A program made the position numbers and the translations under genes. A stretch of 64,000 bases of DNA from Closterium sp. NIES-65 (Eukaryota; Streptophyta; Zygnematophyceae; Desmidiales; Closteriaceae): positions 99,409 through 163,408 of the forward strand of contig CANXME010002660.1 in the NCBI GenBank assembly GCA_948144175.1, read 5' to 3'. The number at the start of each line of letters is the position of its first letter. Positions within the stretch are counted from its first letter, which is position 1. Below are positions 30,901 to 39,713 of this stretch, piece after piece. The notes below the pieces were generated by a model, which did not search any database, was not told where the DNA came from, and was given only the letters and a program-made list of their open reading frames with translations.

Positions 30901-31993
30901 TGTTGGTGTAAGGGCCTAATAAACTCAAGCTATTAAGACTTTATCAAACTTAAAACCTCTCCTCGGGGTCACCTCCAAGGGTCCTTGGGTGCCTGGTACA
31001 AGACCAGCCCCTATCCTCGGGTCCGAGTTTGTAGAGAGAGGGATCAAGAGGGACTTAGTCAAAACAGCAAGAGTACCTTGAACGTCGCGCAGCGTATCGT
31101 GCAGACCGTCGATCGGATTAAGCTGAGAATTTCCTATATCGAAGCTCACTCTAAGAACTTTAAAATAAGCCAAGTTGCCTCGCGAAAAGTTCTGCCATTA
31201 CGAAGTTATGGCTCGGACAGCGTTAGCCTAGCGTTGGAGTGCTAGCATACTAGCGTTGACTCGGGTAGCATTCCGCCGTCGCATCGCGTAGAAACGAAAT
31301 TCCAGCAAGAAAGGAATTCGCTTGAATCAATTTCACTATATTCAGGTACAAACAGAGAAGGAATAAATAGCTCTAGCTAGCAAGGACCTTGGGAATCAAC
31401 CTGGGAACAACCAGGGATCATCCCAAATAATTCCAAGCAACAGAACCAGCCTTGCTGGACAAAATAGCAGGTGGTAGGTTGGTGAACAACCTCTGGTTCT
31501 GTTTTTCCAACCTGGGAAAACAACAACCAGGTTCAGGTCCTAAAAACAGAACCTGTTTTGTCTTTGCCCAACCAGCCAAATGCTGGTTCCGCTGGTTTCC
31601 CCTGGCCCTGTAGCATGCAGATACAGACAAACAACATCCAACCTTCACCTAAATTGTACCCCTATAGTGCCTGCCCTGCTACACTATAGTCAACCAAACA
31701 AAACAGTACAATTTTGAGTTGGATAGAACTGAATCTGCGCAATCAAGTAAGTTGAACCGCAAAGCTTCCATCTTGGGTTCCTTTGCGAGCTCGTCCTTTC
31801 TGCTTGTACTGTTCATAGCGCGTACAATGTTAAGCCGAAGCGCACATTGTGCGAGTACCTGCAAATGTTTGAAGCGAAAATTGCGAAAGCAAACAAACAC
31901 ACGAACATACCATTCACACGCAAATGCATTCGCATACGCATACTCGTACAATCAGACGGCAGGATGTCGTGCAATGTGAATTTGCACCCAACA
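30901..31993 (-). repeat. Dimer LTR 3 (5' LTR of B3)
   Basis: It is 1093 bp with TGTTGG/CCAACA ends. It carries CAATTTCACTATATT at 31328, where LTRs 1 and 2 have G. It is followed by the TSD CAATG. Confidence 0.95.
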
Positions 31994-31998
31994 CAATG
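31994..31998. repeat. Target-site duplication of the B2-B3 dimer (right)
   Basis: CAATG matches 19372-19376. Confidence 0.9.
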
Positions 31999-32092
31999 GA
32001 CCGCTCGGACCGAGTGACCTATTGGGCAAATGGACCGGTTGGACAGACTAGCCTGTTTGGCCAATGGACCGGTTGGACCAACTGGCCTATTG
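31994..32092. repeat. 34-bp satellite S1, continuation after the dimer
   Basis: About three units follow the dimer directly (GGACCGCTCGGACC, then GGACCGGTTGGACAGAC, then GGACCGGTTGGACC). It is the same array as 14025-19376, split by the insertion. Confidence 0.92.
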
Positions 32093-32842
32093 TGTTGGTG
32101 TAAGGGCCTAATAAACTCAAGCTATTAAGACTTTAACAAACTTAAAACCTCTCCTCGGGGTCACCTCCAAGGGTCCTTGGGTGCCTGGTACAAGACCAGC
32201 CCCTATCCTCGGGTCCGAGTTTGTAGAAAGAGGGATCAAGAGGGACTGAGGCAAAACAGCAAGAGTACCTTGCACGTCGCGCAGCGTATCGTGCAGACCG
32301 TCGATCGGATTAAGCTAAGATTTTCCTATATCGAAGCTCCCTCCAAGAGCTTTAAAATGAACCAAGTTGCCTTGCGAAAAGTTCTGCCATTACGAAGTTA
32401 TGGCTCGGACAGCGTTTGCCTAGTGTTGGAGTGCTAGCGTACTAGCGTTGACTCGGGTAGCATTCCGCCGTTGCACCGCGTAGAAACGAAATTCCAGGAA
32501 GGGAGGAATTCGCTTGAATCAATTTCACTATATCCAGGTACAAACAGAGAAGGAATAAATAGTTCTAGCTAGCAAGGACCTTGGGAATAAACCTGGGAAC
32601 AACCAAGGATGATCCCAAATAATTCCAAGCAACAGAACCAACCTGGCTGGACAAAACAGCAGGTGGTAGGTTGGTAAACAACCTCTGGTTCTGTTTTTCC
32701 AACCTGGGAAAACAACAACCAGGTTCAGGTCCTAAAAACATAACCTATTCTGTCTTTGCCCAACCAGCCAAATGCTGGTTCCGCTGGTTTCCCGTGGCCC
32801 TGTAGCATGCAGATACAGACAAAAAAAAACCAACCTTCACCT
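32093..32842 (-). repeat. Truncated family B LTR (-)
   Basis: It starts with the intact terminus TGTTGGTGTAAGGGCC inside the satellite and runs about 750 bp, to CCAACCTTCACCT. There the sequence turns into the opposite strand of the same LTR. It carries private changes (GACTTTAACAAAC, AAAAAAAAACCAACC), so it is older than the dimer LTRs. The rest of the element is missing. Confidence 0.85.
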
Positions 32843-32905
32843 ATAGTACAATTTAGGTGAAGGTTGGATGTTGTTTGTCTGTATCTGCATGCTACAGGAC
32901 CAGGG
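32799..32905. repeat. Inverted repeat at an LTR-LTR junction
   Basis: The left arm (CCTGTAGCATGCAGATACAGAC, then CCAACCTTCACCT) and the right arm (AGGTGAAGGTTGG, then GTCTGTATCTGCATGCTACAGG) are reverse complements of about 45 bp each. They are separated by a loop of about 10 bp (ATAGTACAATTT). Confidence 0.85.
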
Positions 32906-32908
32906 GAA
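32843..32908 (+). repeat. Family B LTR fragment (+)
   Basis: It matches 6123-6188 of the B1 LTR (TACAATTTAGGTGAAGGTTGG through CCAGGGGAA) and stops where the family-A 5' LTR begins. Confidence 0.8.
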
Positions 32909-33041
32909 TGTCAGAACATTATAGCTTATGCTTTTGTGTAGGCTATAGTGGGGTATCCCCTAGGGGGTACAACCCAATTATGGTTAGTACTTGTACCCGC
33001 TTCATTCATAGTTCATTTCATTTTGCATTCACTTCTTCACA
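32909..33041 (+). repeat. A2 5' LTR (133 bp)
   Basis: TGTCAGAACATT to CTTCTTCACA is followed directly by the PBS. It aligns with the A1 3' LTR at 5368-5479. Confidence 0.75.
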
Positions 33042-33053
33042 TGGAATCAGAGC
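33042..33053 (+). other. A2 primer-binding site
   Basis: TGGAATCAGAGC is the initiator-Met PBS with one change (T to A at position 4), directly abutting the LTR. B5 carries the same variant at 52923. Confidence 0.75.
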
Positions 33054-33899
33054 AGGTCCCCTCCTAGGGACTGTTCCTAGGGCCCACCGAAGCGCGCCCC
33101 GAGGCGCGCGTTCCTTTTTTTTAGCAACCCTCTGTGTCGCCCCTAGCGGCCCGTTACGCTGCCCTTACCTACGCGGCCCCGCCGCCCTTACCTACGCGGC
33201 CCTGCCGCCCTTACCTACGCGGCCCCGCCGCCCTTACGTCGCGGCCCCGCCGCCCTTACATCGCGGCCCCGCCGCCCTCACGTCGAGGCCCCGCCGCCTC
33301 ACCTACGCGGCCCCCCCTCGCCCTTACCTACGCGGCCCCGCCGCCCTTACCTACGCGGCCCCGCCGCCCTTACCTACGCGGCCCCGCCGCCCTTACCTAC
33401 GCGGCCCCGCCGCTCTTACGTCGCGGCCCCGCCGCCCTCCAGTCGCGGCCCCGCCGCCCTCACCTACGCGGCCCCGCCGCCCTCACCTTCGCGGCCTCGC
33501 CGCCTTCACCTTTGCGGCCCCGCCGCCCTCACCTACGCGGCCCCGCCGCCCTCACCTTCGCGGCCTCGCCGCCCGTGTCTACGCGGCCCCGCCGCCTTCT
33601 CCTACGCGGCCCCGCCGCCCTCACGTCGCGGCTCCGCCGCTCACACCTTCACGGCCCCGCCGGTCTCCCCTCCTGCCGAGCCGCCCGAGCAGCCGCCCGC
33701 CACGCCGCCCGGTACCGGAGCAGCCGAGCCGCCCAGCAGCAGCCGCCGAGCCGCCGGGCCGCCGAGCCGTAGTACCGCCAAGCCGCCCCGCAGCCGAGCC
33801 GCACTACTGACGAGCCGCCCGACCTGCCCTGTCTGGTGAGCACAGCCCCACTGCTACTACGTGCCCTTCCCCCACTGCTTGCACTGCTAGTCTGTCGTC
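33054..33899 (+). other. A2 long untranslated leader
   Basis: It is 846 bp between the PBS and the gag ATG with no convincing gene. It contains the 23-bp minisatellite and, at 33670-33830, GAGCCGCC-rich sequence like the A1 leader. Open frames across it reflect repeat composition. Confidence 0.7.
33145..33660. repeat. 23-bp GC-rich minisatellite in the A2 leader
   Basis: About 22 units of the type TACGCGGCCCCGCCGCCC plus TTACC (23 bp) occur with TCGCGG, CACC and TTCACC variants. 23 is not a multiple of 3, so three units give a 69-bp, 23-residue Pro/Arg/Ala reading cycle and long spurious ORFs. The window part of the A1 leader lacks it. Confidence 0.85.
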
Positions 33900-34689
33900 A
33901 TGGCTACCCCTAGTGTCCTCGCTTTTGACGCTGAGGGTCGAGCCATTGACTTTGAGGTCTGGGTCGACGACCTGCAGCTGTTTTTACAGTGCGATAGGGC
34001 GGACGGTCTTTCTCTCTTTGACCTCACCTCTGGCGCCTCCCCTGCTCCTGCTGCTGATGCTCACCCCACTGTTCGCTCTCAGTGGGCCACCCGCGATGCT
34101 ACTGCACGTCTTGCTGTGCGTCGCCACCTGCCTACCACTAAGCGCGCGCACTTTAGTCAGTACAAGAGTGCTCAGACCTTGTACGACGCTGTAGTTGCGC
34201 GCCACTCTTCCCCTCCCACTGCTGCACTGAGCCGCCTCATGCTACCGTACCTCTTCCTGGACCTTGCTGCCTTTCCTACTGTTGCTGACCTCATCACGCA
34301 CCTCCGCACTTCTGACACTCGCTACCGCGCCGCACTTCCTGCTGAGTTCTGCGCCAGGAACCCCCCCCCATGTACATCGCTCTCTATTACATAGTCACTC
34401 GCCTCCCTGACTCCCTTCGCGTAGTCAGGGACCACTTCCTCTCAGTCTGTCCCACCACCCTCACTGTCGACCTCCTCGAGAAGGCCCTCCTAGCGCAGAG
34501 AAGAGCATAGTTGCTATAGGAGCCTCTCGTGGTGACCCGGGCACCCCCATCTTTGAGGGGTGTTCTCCTTCCCCCCTGCTGCCCTCTGTTGCCTCTGCTG
34601 CTGCTGCCGACCTGCTTGGTCTTGAGTCGGTCGGCGCGGCGTCTGCCCCTAGCGGGAGATGCCGCCCTGGCAAGGGCAAGGGGGGCAAG

Positions 34690-34890
34690 GGCGCGGGTGG
34701 AGCTGGCAGGGGCGGTGGAGGTGGCAGTGGTGGTGGCGGAGGGAGTGGGGGTGGCGGTGGGAGTGGTGGTGGGGGTGGTGGTGGTGGTGGCGGCAACGGA
34801 GGCGGCGGCGGTGGCGGCGGCGGCGGTGGGAGCGGAGGCGGCGGTGGTGGCGGAGGTGGAGGCGGCGGTGGCGGAGGAGGTGGAGCCGGT
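34690..34890 (+). repeat. Polyglycine-coding tract in A2 gag
   Basis: GGN repeats match the A1 tract at 1081-1259 but with a different length and arrangement (GGTGGTGGTGGTGGC, GGCGGCGGCGG). Confidence 0.75.
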
Positions 34891-36914
34891 CGGGGTAGTG
34901 CCCCGCAGCAGAGCGGCTCTGGTGGTGGTCAGCGCCAGCAGCAGCAGCAGCAGCAGCAGCGTTCTCGGGACATCCCCCCGCCTCAGCAGCTCCGTGAGTG
35001 GTACACGCAGCGTCAGCGTGGTGGGGGTCTTGGCCCGTGCACCAACGTTCTTCGTTCCACCGACCGCGCGGGTGAGCAGTGTGGGGGTGCCCACTCCACC
35101 CAGCGCTGCTTTGGCCGCCTGACTGACGCTTGGCGTCAGCAGTTCCCCGAGGCTAGTGAGATTCCCCGCTGGGGAGAGCTGTCTAGGGCTGGCGTAGCGA
35201 TCTTTGATCTTGACTTTCATGCTATCGTTGCTGCCATGTATGCTGTGACTATTAGCGATGAGGGTGACTGTTACCGGTGTTTCCCGCCGACCCGGGCATT
35301 GGTACTGCTGCGCCAGGTGCTTGTGAGGCTACTGCTCTAGGTGCCAGTGCGTCTGCACTCTCAGGTACTGGTGAGGTTGCGCTCTCAGGTACTGCGTCGG
35401 CTTCGGCCTCCCTCACCTTCACACTTGACTCAGGGGCTTGTCGCTCCTTCTTTCGAAACCGCACCACACTCACGCCGCTTGGTCGGCCGGTTGCAGTCTC
35501 CCTGGCTGACCCCTCTGGGGGTCCTGTCCTCTCTCACATCTCCACTGTCCTCTCGTGTCCGGCTGCCCCCTCGGGCACCCTGTCGGGTCTGTACCTCCCC
35601 TCGTTCTCGACGAACTTGGTGAGTGGTGCTGACCTGAAGGATGCGGGGGCTCATCAGTTTACTCCTGCGAGTCAGCGGGTGACCCACTGCTCAGACGCCC
35701 GCACAGGCCGACACCTAGCCACGTTTTCGCGTCGGCCCGGGTCGAGTCTCTACACCTTGACCACTGAGTCTCCTCCAGTCCCTGCGTCTGGACAGGTAGC
35801 TGCGTCGGGTCAGGTGTTTGCTACTGCGTCCAGGTCTGGTCCTGAGTCTGCCCCCTGCTCGTGTCGCCTCCTGTCTCACGAGACTCTCTTGTGGCACCAC
35901 CGTCTTGGCCACCCCTCCTTGCCTCGTCTTCGGGGCATGGCTTCCCGTGTCCTTGTCTCTGGTCTCCCCCGGTCTCTCCCTCCCCTTCCTTTGGGGCCAG
36001 GACCTTCCTGTGTACCCTGTGTCGAGGGGCGGCTCCGGGCTGCCCCTCACTCCTCCCAGTTTCCCCTGACAGAGGCTCCTCTGCAGACGCTTCACATAGA
36101 CGTGTGGGGCCCGGCCTGCGTCCGTGGACAGGGTCACGAGCGCTACTTCTTGCTGGTGGTTGACGACTACTCGCGTTACACCACAGTCTTCCCCTTGCGC
36201 ATTAAGGGTGATGTCACTGAGGTGTTGATCGACTGGATCCGCGCAGCTCGTCTCCAGCTCAGGAGGAGCTTCGGCTCGGACTTTCCAGTTCTGCGTCTAC
36301 TGCGAGCCTACTGTCGTGCACGAGGCATCCGCCAGACCTTCACGCTTCAGGACTCTCCACAGCAAAATGGGATTGCTGAGCGCCGCATTGGCATGGTCAT
36401 GGACGACGCTCGTACGTCGATGATGCATGGGGCTGCCCCCCATTTTCTGTGGCCGTTTGCGGTTCGGTACGCGGCGCATCAGCTCAACCTTCACCCCAGG
36501 GTCTCCCGGCCGGAGACCTCCCCAGCTCTGCTGTGGACGGGGAAGGTCGGCGATGCGTCTGCGTTCCGTGTCTGGGGATCTCGGGCGTTTGTCAGCGACT
36601 TGTCTGCGGACAAGTTGTCCCCTCGTGCTGCTCCCTGTGTCTTCCTAGGCTTCCCCCCTGACGCCCCAGGGTGGCAGTTCTACCACCCCTCATCTCGTCG
36701 TGTTCTGTCCTCCCAGGACGTCACGTTCGACGAGTCCGTCCCCTTCTACCGCCTCTTCCCCTACCGCACTCCTTCCCTCCCCCCGCCACCGCACTTCCTT
36801 GTGCCAGGTCCCCCCCCGGTAGACCCCCTTCCCCCTCAGGGTCCTGCTCCTTCAGGTGTGTCCCAGGTAGACGCAGTCGAGCCGGTCGAGGTTGCTGGTG
36901 ACTCAGGTACTGTT

Positions 36915-37130
36915 GGGGGTGCTGAGCCTGGGGGTGCTGACTCTGGGGGTGCTGAGTCTGGGGGTGCTGAGCCTGGGGGTGCTGAGCCTGGAGGTGCTGC
37001 CTCTGGGGGTTCTGAGCCTGGGGGTGCTGAGCCTGGGGGTACTGACTCTGGGGGTGCTGCGCGCGTGGGTGCTGAGCCTGGGGGTGCTGAGCCTGGGGGT
37101 GCTGCGTCTGGAGCTGCTGAGCCTGGAGGT
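36915..37130 (+). repeat. 15-bp coding minisatellite in the A2 linker
   Basis: The units are of the GGGGGTGCTGAGCCT kind, as in A1, with about 14 units here against about 19 in A1. Confidence 0.75.
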
Positions 37131-38261
37131 GTGGAGCTTGCGGCCACTGGACCTCCCCTTGTGGCGTCTGGCGGTGCTGGGCCTGGAGGTTCTCCGGGTG
37201 TTTCGTCTCGGCGGGAGCCACTCTCTCCACAGGAGCTGCGTAAGTGGTTTGCTCGCCGCTCGAGGCGTACTGCTGAAGCTGGCGCTTCTTCGGCCGCTGA
37301 GGGTGCTGGTGCCGCCGGTCCCGGAGCTGCTGGGCCTGCGGGTCCGCCTGGAGCTGGAGCTGCTGAGGGTGTTGGTTCTGAGACTACTACTGTCCGTCCT
37401 GGTGGTGGTCGTGCTGCAGGTGCTGCTGGCGCTGCTGGAGGTCCTGCCGCTGGAGGTGCTGTTGGCGCTGGTGCTGCCGGAGGTGCTAATGGTGCTGGTG
37501 CTGTCCCTACTATGTCTGGTGCCACCGCGCGGCCTCGGCCGTACTTCGTTCTGCTCCTTCAGCAGGTTCTTGGTCTTCCTCTTCTCTTAGAGGGTCCACC
37601 GCCTGTCCAGTCGCAGTCACAGTTTCCGCCGGCCTCCCCACTACCTTCTCCCTCTCCCTAGACTGGTCCTACTGGAGGTCTTGCTGAGCGTCGTGAGTCT
37701 GCGTCTCGTCCTGCGTCGCCTGTTCGTGCTGCTCGCACTAGTGGTCGTAGTTCGCGTCAGCGTCCTCCTCCTGTCCCTGGCACGCACCGGATGTCTCTGC
37801 GTCCGTCCCTTGTTCCTCTGCGTGCCCCTTCGCCCTCTCCTCCTGAGTCCTCTCTTCCTGCGCTTGCTGACCCTGAGTCGGACTCTCTTTGTGCTGCCAG
37901 TCCTATAGTCACGCGTCTCCTTGCTACTGTCGTCACTGACCCCTCCTTTGAGTCCACTGCTGCGTCTGCTCTTGTTGCTGAGCTCGTCGACTTTGCTGCT
38001 CGCTGTCGTCTAGACTACGCTGCTAGTCTTGTTGCTGAGTCTGCGTCTGTCTGTCCTCCGTCCGTCGGGGGTGAGTGTGCTGTTGGCACGGACGTCCTTG
38101 AGGACAGGCAGGAGGAGTTTCAGTGTCTGGCTGCTACTTCACCTCATCTCGCGTCTGTACTACTTGCCCCTGAGGGAGACCCGGATGCACTAGACATCCC
38201 GACTCCGCGCTCTTACGCGGAGGCCGTAGAGGGTCCCTACTCCTCTTAGTGGCAGGCAGCT

Positions 38262-39713
38262 ATGGATGCAGAGATGGCTTCCTGGAAGTCCACAGGCACC
38301 TACGTTGACGCGGTTCCCCCTCCTGGGGCGAACATCGTCAGTGGCATGTGGATCTTCAGGGTGAAGCGGCCGCCGGGCTCTCCACCTGTCTTCAAGGCGC
38401 GGTACTTGTCTCGTGGCTTCAGTCAGCGGCAGGGAGTTGACTACTTTCAGACTTTCTCTCCCACCCCGAAGATGACCACTCTTCGGGTGCTGCTGCACAT
38501 AGCCGCTCAGCGCGACTACGAGCTCCACTCTCTTAACTTTAGCACTGCTTTCTTGCAGGGTAGCCTGCACAAGGAGATCTGGCTGCGCCGTCCACCTGGC
38601 TTCACTGGGACTTTCCCTCCTGGCACCCAGTGCAGCCTCCGACGGCCAGTCTACAGTCTCCGCGAGGCACCGCGTGAGTGGCACGACACACTGAGGACTA
38701 CGCTTGCGGCTCTTGGGTTTGCTCCCTCTACTGCTGACCCGTCGTTGTTTCTGCACACCGACACTTCTCTGCCGCCGTTCTACATCCTCGTGTACGTCGA
38801 CGACTTGGTCTTTGCCACAGCGGACACTGCTGTACTCGCCTACGTGAAGTCCGAGCTGCGGAAGAGACACACGTGCACAGACCTGGGTGAACTGCGCAGC
38901 TACCTTGGCTTGCAAATCACTCGGGACAGAGCACGCCGCACCATTACCTTGACTCAGTCACACATGGTGCAGCAGGTCCTTCAGCGCTTCGGCTTCACGT
39001 ACTCCTCGCCTCAGGCCACTCCTCTGTCTACTCGCCATTCGCTCTCAGCTCTGCCTTCGGATGAGTCCGTAGAGTCGAGTGGCCCGTACCCAGAGCTTGT
39101 TGGCTGCCTCATGTACCTGATGACCTGCACACGACCTGACCTTGCATACCCTCTTAGCATCTTGGCACGCTATGTTGCTCCAGGGAGACACCGACCAGAC
39201 CACATGGCTGCAGCAAAGAGGGTGTTGCGCTACTTGTGCAGTACGTCGGGCATGGGGCTAGTGCTTGGAGGGCGGAGTCCAGTGGTCCTCACTGGGCACG
39301 CGGACGCTTCTTGGGCTGATGACCAGGCTACTCAGCGGTCGTCGCAGGGTTACACCTTCAGTCTTGGTTCCGGCTCTGTTTCGTGGCGGGCTACTCGCTC
39401 GTCTTCTGTTCTCGGCTCCAGTTGTGAGGCTGAGATCTACGCCGGGGCCATGGCTGCACAGGAGCTTCGCTGGCTCACCTACCTGCTGACTGACCTAGGA
39501 GAGCCGCCTCGTTCTCCTCCAGTGCTGTACGTAGACAACAAGGCTATGCTGGCCTTGTGTCGAGAGCAGCGCCTGGAGCACAGAACGAAGCACATTGCTC
39601 TCCGCTACTTTCTTGCTCGTGAGCTGCAGCACCGTGGTCAGTTGCGACTTGCGTACGTGGCCTCTGAGGCCAACACTGCTGATATTTTCACCAAGGCACT
39701 TGGAGTGGATTAG
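38262..39713 (+). pseudogene. A2 reverse transcriptase-RNase H segment (open, 483 codons)
   Basis: This segment of the A2 pseudogene is uninterrupted. RT motifs are WIFRVKR, KARYLSRGFSQ, FSTAFLQGS (catalytic Asp replaced by Asn: LNFSTA against QMDIST in family B), YSLREAPREW and LVYVDDLVF. RNase H has Asp in HADASW, Glu in SCEAEIY and Asp in YVDNKA. It begins after a stop at 38247-38249 that separates it from the linker. The LNFSTA change is worth noting because the first RT aspartate binds a metal ion; A1 cannot be compared since it lacks RT. It is unlikely to be active. Confidence 0.7.

Larger units (their letters stand above)
19377..31993 (-). mobile_element. Tandem dimer of family B elements B2-B3 sharing the middle LTR
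   Basis: The structure is LTR, internal region, LTR, internal region, LTR, with starts at 19377, 25139 and 30901, an exact 5762-bp period. One CAATG duplication flanks the whole 12.6 kb, and no duplication surrounds the middle LTR, which is bordered on both sides by internal sequence (PBS on one side, polypurine tract on the other). Both internal regions keep a 1526-codon ORF. The copies differ at only a few bases (for example 24137/29899, 22611/28373, 20970/26732). Confidence 0.95.
32909..39701 (+). mobile_element. Family A Ty1/copia element, copy A2 (3' end replaced by family B)
   Basis: The 5' LTR, PBS, long GC-rich leader, gag-pol with RT and RNase H are present. At 39701/39702, at the end of RNase H (FTKAL), the sequence switches to family B integrase. 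It has neither a family-A 3' LTR nor a TSD. It sits in a family-B LTR fragment, as A1 does. Confidence 0.88.
33900..39713 (+). pseudogene. Family A gag-pol polyprotein, A2 (broken, RT retained)
   Basis: The ATG at 33900 opens gag (165 codons). The frame is lost in a C run of 9 at 34361-34369, where A1 has 10. Further indels lie near 34492 and before 35277. From 35277 an open stretch of 794 codons holds protease (DSG, D at 35427), integrase and the Gly/Ala/Glu/Pro linker. A 36-bp in-frame deletion at 36299 removes the second catalytic Asp block (SDRGGEF) of the integrase. A stop at 37659-37661 and a frameshift follow. RT and RNase H occupy 38262-39713: FSTAFLQGS, YVDD at 38793-38804, HADASW, CEAEIY, YVDNKA. 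The frame ends three codons into family-B DNA. It cannot integrate. Confidence 0.85.

Noticed and set aside
32857-33810. 317- and 212-codon Pro/Arg-rich ORFs before the A2 gag
   Set aside because: They come from the 23-bp minisatellite and GC-rich leader; the real start at 33900 is supported by A1.
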